Part shown: positions 8,952-18,618 of the stretch, piece by piece | Numbering within the stretch: the first letter of the stretch is position 1 | How the letters are laid out: the number at the start of each line of letters is the position of its first letter | From: Treponema sp. | Lineage (GTDB): Bacteria; Spirochaetota; Spirochaetia; Treponematales; Treponemataceae | DNA length: 64,000 bases | Assembly (NCBI GenBank): GCA_017553635.1 | Contig: JAFZKN010000005.1 | Coordinates: 42,726 to 106,725 of the forward strand | Direction of reading: 5' to 3' | The notes under the pieces: model-generated | What the model was told of the DNA's origin: nothing | Seen by the model: the letters and a program-made list of their open reading frames with translations, nothing else | Database searches by the model: none | Made by a program: the position numbers and the translations under genes

Positions 8952-10670
8952 CTAAAAAAAAGTAATCTCTCCAGATTCGACACCGCCTTCTACACCAAAG
9001 TGTCCTATCTGTCCTGCTTCTTCTTTGTGAGCAGCTATCGTAAAGTGCTTAACAAGATCTTTTAGACGGTTATCCTTAAGTTCCCAATTATTAACTCCGA
9101 GAACTTTCATATATTCCGTCTTTTTAGATTCAAGCTTTAAGCTTTCTTCTGCCATTTGAGCCATAATTGTTCTAAAGCTGGTGTAAATTTCTTCAAATTC
9201 ATCAAACCTTGTCTGCACGCTTACACACTGCTGTTCAAATCCTGGCGGGAACACACTGAATTGACTTAATATTGCAGAAAGCCCGTCCTGAACATTTTTG
9301 AATTCCGTAAAGAATGTATTTTTTAAAAGACGAATTTTATTCATCTGCTCACTATCAGTTCTGATAGCCATAGTAAATTGATTAAGCAGGTTTCCGATAT
9401 TGGAAATAAAAATATTCAGCATATCCTGCATTTCATCAAGAGAATTATTTGCTTCGTTGATGAGGTTATCCATATCTGTTACAGAATCTTTTACAGAACT
9501 GATTGCAGTATTCTTTGCAACTTCTATCTGCTGAAGAATTCTTACGTGATGAAGTCTGTCAATAATAGGTTTTAATGCTTCAAACACAGCATACATCTGA
9601 TGTGCTTTTTCTGTTATCGAGTTACAATTTCTCTCGAGAGTCTTTTGACTTGCCTGATACAAACCAAACTGAGAAAGAAGCTCAGAAAAACTTCCGTTAA
9701 GTTTTGTCATCTTTGAATAAATATTATCATCGCTGATATTCTGACGATCAAGGAATCTGTTGATGTATGCTATTCTTTTAGGTTCAACTTTCTGAAGAAT
9801 ATCAAGAACTACAGTCCATTGCGTTTTAAACACATCTGAACTTTTTTTAAGATCCCGACAGATATCTTCAAGAACAGAAACAGAAAGCTTTAAAAGCGAA
9901 ATGTTAAATGTAATATTATCAAGAAGATTTTCATTTACTTCGCCAGAAAGATTTATTTTTCCACATTCATCAAGACAAAGATGAATATGTTCGAGTGCCT
10001 GCCTTATGATATCCTGCATCTGCAGACCTTCCATGGCTGACTGAATAGGCGGATAAACAGAACTGATTATTTCTTTGATTTCTTTAAGCGGACCGGAAGC
10101 TTTTGTAATGAGAGAAGAAACATCCGAAGCAGATGTAAATCCTGCAGACGAAAGTTCCTTTTGAGAACTCATCAAAGAATCGAATATTGTTTTAAGCTCT
10201 TTAATCTGTTTAAGAAGCTCTCTTTCTTCTTCACGGAGTTTATTCGAATAAATGTTCATGTCAGATGAAAGCTGTTTAAGACTTTCTGTAATACTGCTGA
10301 AAGCCCTTCCCTTTTCACCTGATTTAATGGAAATTACCATCGCATTTAGAGCAATAAGCTCCATTTCTTCGGAATTTTCCTTTATTTTACGGACATTTGA
10401 ATTTACATTTGAAAGTTCAGTAATTTTATCGTTAAGATCTAAGAATAAAGGCTTATATTTCTGGTCATAAGAATCAAAAAATTCCTTTTCCATGGTCGAA
10501 GACTTTTGATTTGCAGTCTCCAGAACAGAAAACATATTCAAAAGCAAATCCATCGAAGAATTCTCTTCTCGATTGAGCAGTAACGGAAATCTTTCACCAA
10601 GATTCATAAAGATTTCTTCCGTCTTTTCACTATAACCTTGTATTTGACTTTGAATTTCCTTTAAATTCAT
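8952..10670 (-). CDS. Soluble, divergent methyl-accepting chemotaxis-like protein
   Basis: A 572-residue, almost entirely helical protein with no signal peptide or membrane helix. Near residue 108 it has LIALNAMVISIKSGEKGRAF, a degenerate version of the receptor hairpin tip (usually IALNAAIEAARAGEHGRGF) that contacts CheA and CheW. The rest is long coiled coil with no recognisable sensor domain. SD GAGGAG lies 5 bases before the ATG. It shares an operon with cheD. I infer a cytoplasmic chemoreceptor or a decoy/structural relative. The loss of the conserved AAIEAAR residues makes normal CheA control uncertain. Confidence 0.75.
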   Translation of the reverse strand: MNLKEIQSQIQGYSEKTEEIFMNLGERFPLLLNREENSSMDLLLNMFSVLETANQKSSTMEKEFFDSYDQKYKPLFLDLNDKITELSNVNSNVRKIKENSEEMELIALNAMVISIKSGEKGRAFSSITESLKQLSSDMNIYSNKLREEERELLKQIKELKTIFDSLMSSQKELSSAGFTSASDVSSLITKASGPLKEIKEIISSVYPPIQSAMEGLQMQDIIRQALEHIHLCLDECGKINLSGEVNENLLDNITFNISLLKLSVSVLEDICRDLKKSSDVFKTQWTVVLDILQKVEPKRIAYINRFLDRQNISDDNIYSKMTKLNGSFSELLSQFGLYQASQKTLERNCNSITEKAHQMYAVFEALKPIIDRLHHVRILQQIEVAKNTAISSVKDSVTDMDNLINEANNSLDEMQDMLNIFISNIGNLLNQFTMAIRTDSEQMNKIRLLKNTFFTEFKNVQDGLSAILSQFSVFPPGFEQQCVSVQTRFDEFEEIYTSFRTIMAQMAEESLKLESKKTEYMKVLGVNNWELKDNRLKDLVKHFTIAAHKEEAGQIGHFGVEGGVESGEITFF

Positions 10671-10691
10671 AAACTCCTCGATATTCTCTTA

Positions 10692-10738
10692 ATTTTATTA
10701 CATAACTGCTTTTTTTTAAAGAAAAAAAGTAATAAAAT
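10692..10738. promoter_or_regulatory. AT-rich dyad between divergent genes
   Basis: Arms of 10 bases (10692-10701 and 10729-10738) are exact reverse complements and enclose a T8/A7 tract pair. The dyad lies in the 75-bp gap between the MCP-like gene and the FN3 lipoprotein operon, where both promoters must be. It could be an operator or curved promoter DNA. A candidate -10 (TAAAAT, 10733-10738) for the rightward operon lies in the right arm. Confidence 0.4.
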
Positions 10739-10745
10739 AGATGAC

Positions 10746-13700
10746 ATGAATTTATATAGTAAAAACCTAAAAACAACGCTACTGTTTATAAAAACAGGGC
10801 TTTTAGCAGGATTTCTGTTTTTACTTCAACTTTCAGGCTGCAAAGAAGCAATCCCGACTCCGAAGATTCATTTTACCGAAAACCCTTCTGAAAAAGTTAT
10901 TGCAACTCCGGAAATCATAAATGCATCACATGGACAGAAAGGTCAGATTACAATTTCGTGGACTTCTGTAAAAAATGCTAAACGCTACAATATTTATAAA
11001 GCTGACACCCCTTATTCAAAATATGAACAGATAGCTGAAGCTGACGGTACAAGTACAAACAAGGCAATAAAGGTTCCTGCAGGTTACAGCGCATATTTTA
11101 AGGTTGCCGCAGTAAACGCAGCAGAGGAACAGTCTGATTTGACAATTGCTGCATACGGAACTTCCCTTGCTTCTCCAGTAATTACTGCAATTACAAATGA
11201 AGAAACTTCAACTACAGTTTACTGGTACATGGAAAACCTGAGCATAAAATCTTATCTTTCAAAAGTTCAGTTCATGGTTAACTGTTATGACAATATTGGA
11301 AACATAAAAGAAACAAAACTTATTTCAAACACAGAAGATACTTTCTGTACTTTTGATAATCTTAACTCAGGAATTGAATATTCATTCCAGGTCGAATCAT
11401 ATATTCTTGATAATCAGAATGATGTTGAAAAAAGCTTAAAGCTTAATTCCAAGACACTTGTTTCTACAACTCCTAAAATCGCATCCTTTTCTGCAACGGA
11501 AGGAACTGATGCATCTAAAATTATCCTTAACATAACACTTCCGCAGATTGGGAAAATATTAAAAAAGTCATCCTCAAACGGTTCTACCGGACAGGATGAA
11601 TACGAAGACAAACCTCTGTTTTTTACAATTCAGCGTTATGACGAAATTATTTCAGATTTCGTAACTGTCGTTCCATACCTTGCCTTTAACGGAACTACAA
11701 CTCAAATTACAAGTGATCAGGGAAAAACATATACAGAAGGAGATCACATTCAATGGTCTGACACTTCAATTGAACGGGGAGTAAAATATACTTACAGAGT
11801 TCTTTCGTTTATAGATGACTATTTTGAAAATCCGACAAAAAGATTTTATATAACACACTCTCCTGACAAAGCAAATAAAAGCACAGGCTGGGCAGCAGCA
11901 ATTCCTGCAATTTCCACTTCAGAACTCATATACAGTACAGACGAAGACGAAAACGGAAATCCTTATAAATCCTCTGCAACATGTACAATCAATACAAGCT
12001 GGAATAGTTTTGAAAAAGAGGAAGACTATGTTTTTCTTCTTCTTCAGAATAGGCGTCGCCTCAAATCTGATAACGGAGGGTTTGAAGATTCTGCCGGAAC
12101 AAACAGTTTTATCCGAGGTCCATTAAGTTATTATTTTTCAAGCATTAGCCAGCTAAATTCTTTTCCTTTGTCATTTCAACTTCTTCCTAAAGAAAATGAT
12201 CAGACAAATATAAATGTTCGCGGTTATTATTCATATTCAATCTGTATTCTCCCAAAAGCAGAATCTCTCAGATATGCAGATCCAAATACAAATGTTAATG
12301 AGATTTTAAACTCTCTCTTAACAATCAAACAGGATGCAAGTACAAAGCTTATTACAGACGGAAATATTCCCGAACCGCAGATTGAAGTAAAAGACGGTTT
12401 CCTAAATAAAAATGAAATTACGTTTACTGCAGAAGCAGATACTACATATAATTTAATCAGACAGACAATAAATTCTAATGATGAAATAACAGAAACCTCT
12501 GATCCGATTCCATTAATCGTTAAATCAGGAAACAATTATGTTAATGCCACAGGAGTAACAAATAAACAAGGTTCATCAGATGTAAAATTATTTACAGACA
12601 GCAATCTTGAAAGTGGAAAAGGTTATCGCTATACAGTTTATGCTTCAAATTCTTCACTTTCTGACATTCCGTCTTCAACAAAGAGTGGCTTTACGCTGGG
12701 AACTCCGACTTTAATTTTTGATCATGAAAAACTTGATTACAATACTATCACCGTAAGATGGAATTCTGTTCAGCATGAATCAGAAAAAAGAGAAATTGAA
12801 AGTGGTATAAGAAATTCATCACATGATATAAAATATACAATTATTCATAATGGGAAATCATATGTATTCAGTCAATCAGAAATTGATTTTAAATGTGATT
12901 CAACAGAGAGCAAAGTTTATACAGAATCTACTGATGCTTATGAATTGCTTTGCAATAATTCAAAAGAATTCATTTTAAAAATAAAAAAGGATCTTGAAAA
13001 CTTTAATTACACAGGAACAAAACCTTCAATTTCCTGTCTCAATGCAGGAACTGACATGGATGTCATAATTAAAGCAACTAATGACATAACACAGAATATC
13101 TCTTCAAACTTCACAGAATCATCAACATATGCATCAATTCTTGGACCTGCAAAAACAAACATCTTTACTTCAAAAGCAGAGAGTGTCACTACAATTACAG
13201 TTAAATGGAATAAAATTCCTGGCGTAACACTTTATGCAGTAAGAAGAATCTGTCCTGCAATGAACGAAGATGATACAGAAAAAACTGACATACTATATGT
13301 TACAGATTCAGGGCTCGTTTCTACTTCAAGCGGAACAGTTTCCGAATCACGAACCGTCGCAACAGTAACATCCAGTCAGATTATTCTTACAGACCAGCAG
13401 TGTACTGCAGACAATCCTCAAAACTCATACGAAACAAATCAGGAAAAAATCCAATTTGGGCTGGAATATGCATACACAGTTTTCCCTGTTAAATCAAAAG
13501 GTGAAAACCCTTTCGAAGATTTTGATATTAATTATACCGATGATAAAAATCCTTTGATAACACAAACAGGATACACTCCTGGTTATGGAATCAATGTTAA
13601 AGCTTCTAAAGCAGATTATCCTGACAGAATAAGGCTTTCATGGGATAAACCAAACTCTTATGCAGGATTTTACCCGACAATCTGGTTCAGGCAGGAAGAA

Positions 13701-15131
13701 ACTGATACATGGAAAAAACCATCCAAACAACAGGAAGGAACTACGGATACTATTGTCTATCTTCCTAAAGAACTTCGTAACAAAAAAGTTGAATTCTTTA
13801 TAACATACGAATCAACTGAAGATATTGTTTTTGCAGAAACATATTTTACTTATCTTAAAAATAAAAAAGATTCTGATAATGAGCCGTATAATGTAGGATA
13901 CGAATTTACAATTTCTTCTTTTGATGCAGTTAAACCGGTTTTCGGAAACGAAACCTTTGAAGAGACACTTACATGGGCTGCTCAGACAGATTTAAATGAA
14001 CCTAGAAAGAAACGGGTTGGAGACGGAATAACCGGAGACTGCTACGAACTTTACATACTTAACAAAAACTGTTCTGCAGACTGGATTAAAATTGCAACTC
14101 TAGCCAAAGACGGAAACATTTCTCCGATTGAACAGCCTTGGTTTGATGCAGAATTTATTCCGATTGCAAAATCAGGCCTTAAAATTCTTGCAAAAAATTC
14201 TGGAGCAGCTTTTGAAAAAACAAAGAGACTTACAAGAGACGGTTCTCAAATAGATGGCATTAAAGGTGTTCACGATGGAATTCTAAAAGTTCAGCGTGAC
14301 TACAAGCATTATTACAAACTTGTTGCAAAACGAAAGAATTCTTATGATGATATAATTGAAACATCTCTAGGAAACTTTACAGATACAACATCAGCAGATG
14401 AAGGCTCGCAAACAGAAATTTATACATACAGAAAAATTTCTGATGATGAATTTGTAAAAGGAATTACTCTCATAGTTGCTGATGCAATCTGGCAAGCTGG
14501 AATAAACACTGGCGGAACAAGAGAAGTTTCGGGACTTGATATAACTGACTCGAACGGAAATCAGATAAACGGAAAATTCCATCTTGAACATCCGGGCGGA
14601 ACAACTAAAATCAAATGGGGTACCTCGGGAAAAGATTATATACATATTTTCTCCGGAGGAACTCCTGGAAACGACAACATAAGCCTTGCAAGCGGATGGA
14701 GAATCAGAATGGACAACAAAGAGGGTTCTTCATGTGCAACATACAGCTATCTTGCAAAGCTTCCATGGAATATGATAGTTGTTTCGCATGAAACAGGCCT
14801 TGCAAGTTATCAGGGATACATCTTCCTTACTTGCGGCGACGGTTCTGATTTTGATGTTTTGAAAACCTATGTCAAAAATCAAAAGTGGAATCTTTCAATT
14901 CAATATTCTCACTTACAGACAGAACCTGATAATTCTCAAAAAATTATCATTACTTCAAGAAGTGATACAACATTCAACTCGAACTACGACAATAATTATA
15001 CTGTCCAGAATAATCAGGCGGAGTTTTATAAATGGCTCCCTTATGAATTTGGTGAAAGTCATAAATCATCAGAGACAGAGTTTGATTCAAGTCTTCCGCA
15101 ATATCAGAACACATGGTGGGAGGTAAGATAA
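10746..15131 (+). CDS. Large surface lipoprotein with fibronectin type III-like modules
   Basis: A 1461-residue lipoprotein whose signal peptide ends in LQLSGC, with the lipidated cysteine at residue 32. It contains several FN3-like beta modules, recognisable by repeated W and Y positions (for example near residues 75-125, TISWTSVKNAKRYNIYKA, and near 818, ITVKWNKIPGVTLYAVRRI). No enzymatic motif is evident. The C-terminal 230 residues have a different, glycine-rich composition. It is the first of four contiguous genes for exported proteins; the next ATG overlaps its stop by one base. A role at the cell surface or in the periplasm, such as adhesion or glycan binding, is inferred only. No clear SD was found before the ATG. 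Confidence 0.8.
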   Translation: MNLYSKNLKTTLLFIKTGLLAGFLFLLQLSGCKEAIPTPKIHFTENPSEKVIATPEIINASHGQKGQITISWTSVKNAKRYNIYKADTPYSKYEQIAEADGTSTNKAIKVPAGYSAYFKVAAVNAAEEQSDLTIAAYGTSLASPVITAITNEETSTTVYWYMENLSIKSYLSKVQFMVNCYDNIGNIKETKLISNTEDTFCTFDNLNSGIEYSFQVESYILDNQNDVEKSLKLNSKTLVSTTPKIASFSATEGTDASKIILNITLPQIGKILKKSSSNGSTGQDEYEDKPLFFTIQRYDEIISDFVTVVPYLAFNGTTTQITSDQGKTYTEGDHIQWSDTSIERGVKYTYRVLSFIDDYFENPTKRFYITHSPDKANKSTGWAAAIPAISTSELIYSTDEDENGNPYKSSATCTINTSWNSFEKEEDYVFLLLQNRRRLKSDNGGFEDSAGTNSFIRGPLSYYFSSISQLNSFPLSFQLLPKENDQTNINVRGYYSYSICILPKAESLRYADPNTNVNEILNSLLTIKQDASTKLITDGNIPEPQIEVKDGFLNKNEITFTAEADTTYNLIRQTINSNDEITETSDPIPLIVKSGNNYVNATGVTNKQGSSDVKLFTDSNLESGKGYRYTVYASNSSLSDIPSSTKSGFTLGTPTLIFDHEKLDYNTITVRWNSVQHESEKREIESGIRNSSHDIKYTIIHNGKSYVFSQSEIDFKCDSTESKVYTESTDAYELLCNNSKEFILKIKKDLENFNYTGTKPSISCLNAGTDMDVIIKATNDITQNISSNFTESSTYASILGPAKTNIFTSKAESVTTITVKWNKIPGVTLYAVRRICPAMNEDDTEKTDILYVTDSGLVSTSSGTVSESRTVATVTSSQIILTDQQCTADNPQNSYETNQEKIQFGLEYAYTVFPVKSKGENPFEDFDINYTDDKNPLITQTGYTPGYGINVKASKADYPDRIRLSWDKPNSYAGFYPTIWFRQEETDTWKKPSKQQEGTTDTIVYLPKELRNKKVEFFITYESTEDIVFAETYFTYLKNKKDSDNEPYNVGYEFTISSFDAVKPVFGNETFEETLTWAAQTDLNEPRKKRVGDGITGDCYELYILNKNCSADWIKIATLAKDGNISPIEQPWFDAEFIPIAKSGLKILAKNSGAAFEKTKRLTRDGSQIDGIKGVHDGILKVQRDYKHYYKLVAKRKNSYDDIIETSLGNFTDTTSADEGSQTEIYTYRKISDDEFVKGITLIVADAIWQAGINTGGTREVSGLDITDSNGNQINGKFHLEHPGGTTKIKWGTSGKDYIHIFSGGTPGNDNISLASGWRIRMDNKEGSSCATYSYLAKLPWNMIVVSHETGLASYQGYIFLTCGDGSDFDVLKTYVKNQKWNLSIQYSHLQTEPDNSQKIIITSRSDTTFNSNYDNNYTVQNNQAEFYKWLPYEFGESHKSSETEFDSSLPQYQNTWWEVR

Positions 15132-17392
15132 TGAAAAGAATTATAAAAAAAGCTTTGGTAAGAAATTTATTTATTTTAAGTTCAGCTTCTATCATTATAT
15201 TTACCTCATGTGCTGCATGGTTTGAAAAGAAGGTTGATTTTGACCTGTCAAAAAAGCCTGCTGATCTTTCAGAACTTGTCGTACCGGACGAAAAAATTTT
15301 ACAGCTAAAAGCACCTGAACAGATTTTCGTTTCACAGTCAGATTCAAATTCTTCAATAAATGTTGCATGGGAACCTGTAAATCATGCTGTCTCATATTAC
15401 CTTGAACGTGCTGTTTCAAAAACAAAAGACAGCAATGGTAATTTTATTCTTCCTAAAGAAGAAGATTTCGAAGCCGTACCTCTTTCAACAATCTATGGAA
15501 CATCATACACAGATACGATTCTTGCAAATCCGTCTTACCTCAATGAAGAATATGATTATGCATTCTTCTACAGAGTTGCAGCAGAAAACCCAAGATTAAA
15601 CTGTGAAATGAGTGCATTTACAGTTTCAGAAGCAGCAATTCTTCTTGCCCCTCCAAAAAATGTTAAAGCAACAGCCGGAGAATTTTCTGACAGAATTAAT
15701 TTACGATGGGACAAAGTATTAAATGCAAAGTCCTATGATATCTACAGAAGCCCTGTTTCTGACGGAAGCTCTGCAGTTAAAATTTCTAATATTCCTGCCA
15801 ATATAAACTGGTATACAAATATGATTCCAGAAAGTGATCAGGGAAATTTATTTTACTATTATATAATTACAAAAACTTCCACAGGTGCCAGTGTTCAAAG
15901 TCCGATTGCCTTTGGATTTGCAAAAAAAGCAGGTGCACCTGTAAAAGTTACAAATGTAAGAGTTACAGATGGACGTGGAACTACTACAAATAAAATTACA
16001 ATTTCATGGGATGCATCAAGCGGATTGAATTATGAAGTAAAAAGATTTACTTCAAAAGACTCTACTTTTACAACTGTTGCAACCATTCAAGATGGAGGAG
16101 GCTCTTCCTGTGAAGATACAAAAAATCTAAAACCAGGAATTTTCTATTACTATCAGGTTCTGGCCTTTACAGGCTCGGACGACAACATTGTCCTTGGTCC
16201 TCTTTCAGATTCAAGCCCTGACTTTGGCGCTGATGCAGCAGAAGGTTTTATTCTCAGCCCTCCTACTGACATCAGTATTTCTAAAAATCCTTTAGATCCA
16301 AGCTACTGCTCGATAAAATTTCTGGCACCACCGGGATCCGCTTACTGTACTTATAATTCAGATGTTACAAAAGCTAAAAATGATTACATCGATTTTTCAT
16401 ATATAATTCAGTACAGCAATACGGAAAATGGAACTTATGAAACTATTGCCACCGTTAAGGAGAGTACTCTTGCTCATTCGGATGACGGCTATCTTGAAAT
16501 TCCAAGCTGTGCAACAAAAAGCTTTTACAGAATTATTTCTAAGAACAACGGAAACAATGCTTTATCAAATCCAAGTTCAGTATGTGCTCCGGCTCCTTTT
16601 GCAGCAAGAAACATTTCTGCATCAAAAGCTCTCTATATTTCTAATTCAATAGCCAATGCAAACGGAGTCTTCCCTGTTAAGCTTACATGGGATCCACCTC
16701 TTGCAGACTCAACATCCTCAGACACAGAAATTATAGGCGGCTATCATATTTACCGTTCAACAATGCCCGACAGCGGATTTAAAAAGATTACAGAAATTCC
16801 TGTAACTACAACCTCTTATATTGATAACTGCGAAACATTTAAATCAGGAATTTATTATTACTACAAAGTTCTCTCGTTAAACAGTTTTGGACAGGGTGCA
16901 AATTATTCAGAAGCAGTAATTGGTTACGGAGCTTTAACATCAGATCAATATATGCGTGAATATAATAAAACTGTCATTGCTTCTCAGAAAAAACTTAAAC
17001 TGATGCATAAGCCTACTGATATGGGAAAACTTGGAAGTGAAACAGCTCACGGTGCAATCTGCGGAACTCTTGATTATGATGCAAGCATTGACGGCCTTGG
17101 TGCAAGGATTCTGATGCACTATACTGATTACGCCGAGTTCTATGCAAACGGAAATTCAAATAACGGATACTATTTCTTCCTTAATGGAGATACAAATACA
17201 AAAGCCTCAATGGATGCCAGCGGCAAAATGGATGGAACGGTAACATGTATCGGAATGTATCCCGGATCTGTAAAATATGACAACCTTCAGATTAAAGGTG
17301 GCGGAGCTGCAGGCGGATATTATGTAATAACCCGCCAAGGCTTCCCTGGAGAGGAAAAAGTTGACTGGAAAGTAGGAGAAGAAGGAAAATGA
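15131..17392 (+). CDS. Surface lipoprotein with fibronectin type III modules
   Basis: A 753-residue lipoprotein with the lipidated cysteine at residue 27 (IIIFTSC). It carries at least four FN3-type modules, marked by NVAWEPVNHAVSYYLER, INLRWDKVLNAKSYDIYRS, ITISWDASSGLNYEVKRF and GGYHIYRST. The last 150 residues form a separate domain. I use the ATG at 15131: GGGAGGT lies just upstream and the stop of the previous gene overlaps by one base. An ATG six codons earlier lies inside the ribosome site. It resembles its upstream neighbour in plan, and the two may form one surface structure. Confidence 0.82.
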   Translation: MKRIIKKALVRNLFILSSASIIIFTSCAAWFEKKVDFDLSKKPADLSELVVPDEKILQLKAPEQIFVSQSDSNSSINVAWEPVNHAVSYYLERAVSKTKDSNGNFILPKEEDFEAVPLSTIYGTSYTDTILANPSYLNEEYDYAFFYRVAAENPRLNCEMSAFTVSEAAILLAPPKNVKATAGEFSDRINLRWDKVLNAKSYDIYRSPVSDGSSAVKISNIPANINWYTNMIPESDQGNLFYYYIITKTSTGASVQSPIAFGFAKKAGAPVKVTNVRVTDGRGTTTNKITISWDASSGLNYEVKRFTSKDSTFTTVATIQDGGGSSCEDTKNLKPGIFYYYQVLAFTGSDDNIVLGPLSDSSPDFGADAAEGFILSPPTDISISKNPLDPSYCSIKFLAPPGSAYCTYNSDVTKAKNDYIDFSYIIQYSNTENGTYETIATVKESTLAHSDDGYLEIPSCATKSFYRIISKNNGNNALSNPSSVCAPAPFAARNISASKALYISNSIANANGVFPVKLTWDPPLADSTSSDTEIIGGYHIYRSTMPDSGFKKITEIPVTTTSYIDNCETFKSGIYYYYKVLSLNSFGQGANYSEAVIGYGALTSDQYMREYNKTVIASQKKLKLMHKPTDMGKLGSETAHGAICGTLDYDASIDGLGARILMHYTDYAEFYANGNSNNGYYFFLNGDTNTKASMDASGKMDGTVTCIGMYPGSVKYDNLQIKGGGAAGGYYVITRQGFPGEEKVDWKVGEEGK

Positions 17393-17727
17393 AAAAATTA
17401 AAAACTTTATTTATAACAGCATTTTTAACTTTATTTTTTGCAGGATGCTATTCGCCAAATCCTTTGTATGGGAAATGGTCAGACAATTATGGCTCTACAA
17501 TCAATTTTTTCCCCGACAATACCTACAGTGCAAGTATTGTAAATTCTGCGGGGACTACAGAAACCTACGAGGGAGACTTTAACGTAATAGAAAATGTAAT
17601 TTCATTTTCCACAGAAACTGATCTTATATTAACTGAATGGGATATAAGAGGATCTATCCTTTATATTACATGGTCGGACAGCAATAGAGTAACAGTTCAA
17701 CTGTCTTTGTATCATGTTTCAAAATAG
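17389..17727 (+). CDS. Small lipoprotein, lipocalin-like
   Basis: A 112-residue lipoprotein with cysteine 20 in LFFAGC. The mature part (NPLYGKWSDNYGSTINFFPDN) looks like the first strands of a small beta-barrel of the lipocalin-like type (G-x-W start, then F-x-x-D-x-T-Y). It overlaps the preceding gene by 4 bases (ATGA) and is 9 bases from the next, so it belongs to the same operon. Specific function unknown. Confidence 0.72.
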   Translation: MKKLKTLFITAFLTLFFAGCYSPNPLYGKWSDNYGSTINFFPDNTYSASIVNSAGTTETYEGDFNVIENVISFSTETDLILTEWDIRGSILYITWSDSNRVTVQLSLYHVSK

Positions 17728-17736
17728 GAATATATA

Positions 17737-18618
17737 ATGAAGAAATTTTTAATCAGATTTTTGTTATGTCTTGCTCCTTTTTTAACTTTTGCTCAGGAAG
17801 AAAAACTTATAAAACCGCAAAAGCCTTTTGATCCAAATGCTGCTTATGTTGTCCATGGCGGCGGATTTTCATGGACTCGCCTGACAAGAATTCAGCTTCA
17901 AAACAACAGAAGTAATTTTGTATGGCAAGATGACATGTTTGGAGTTTACTATTCTATCCAGACAGGAAATCTTCCTGTTAACTTTCTCGGAAAAATTACT
18001 TTGTACTATCCTTACCATTATGAATTTAATAAAGTTGAACAGATTCCAAAACAGACAATTCTTTATGCCGGAGATTTAGACATTGGACCTGTATGGACTT
18101 TCCCTCTCTGGGAAATATGCAGAGTAAATTTAAGCCCGGTAATTCACTACCGGTATCAGTTATCTGACAAATATCATCACAACGATTTAGGAATCGGTGC
18201 ACTTGTAGTAACAGAGTTTCCAATTTCAAAACGATTTACCGTTTTACTTAATACAGAATTCAGTTATGACTGTGGAAACCTTGGTTCAAACCGGCAGATA
18301 CAGAACTTTGATCACGTATGGGCTTACACAGTTGACTTAGGACTAAAATATACAAAACGGCATCAAAATTCTTTTTATTACATAAAACGAAAAGAAGAAC
18401 GCGAAGCTTTAAAACCGGTTAAAGAAGCAAAAAAAGCTGAACGTCTTGAAAAGAAAGAAGAAAGAAAACAGATTAAGGCCACAAAAAAAGAAGAAAAGAT
18501 GCAGGAATTAGACGAGTATAAAAAAGACCTCAAAGAATACAAACAGAAGAAAAAACAGCGTGCACAGGAAAAAAGAGAAAGAAAACAGGCAGAAAAAAAT
18601 CATGATCAGCCGATATAG
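17737..18618 (+). CDS. Exported protein, probable outer-membrane barrel with charged tail
   Basis: A 293-residue protein with a signal peptide (cleavage probable after LTFAQ, about residue 20). The middle 200 residues alternate in beta-strand fashion with many aromatic residues (FSWTRLTRIQL, GVYYSIQTG, ITLYYPYHYEF), which suggests an outer-membrane beta-barrel or surface protein. The last 80 residues are almost pure lysine and glutamate helix. It is the last gene of the four-gene exported-protein operon. Its final 13 bases overlap the 3' end of the convergent histidine kinase gene. I do not recognise the family. Confidence 0.65.
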   Translation: MKKFLIRFLLCLAPFLTFAQEEKLIKPQKPFDPNAAYVVHGGGFSWTRLTRIQLQNNRSNFVWQDDMFGVYYSIQTGNLPVNFLGKITLYYPYHYEFNKVEQIPKQTILYAGDLDIGPVWTFPLWEICRVNLSPVIHYRYQLSDKYHHNDLGIGALVVTEFPISKRFTVLLNTEFSYDCGNLGSNRQIQNFDHVWAYTVDLGLKYTKRHQNSFYYIKRKEEREALKPVKEAKKAERLEKKEERKQIKATKKEEKMQELDEYKKDLKEYKQKKKQRAQEKRERKQAEKNHDQPI

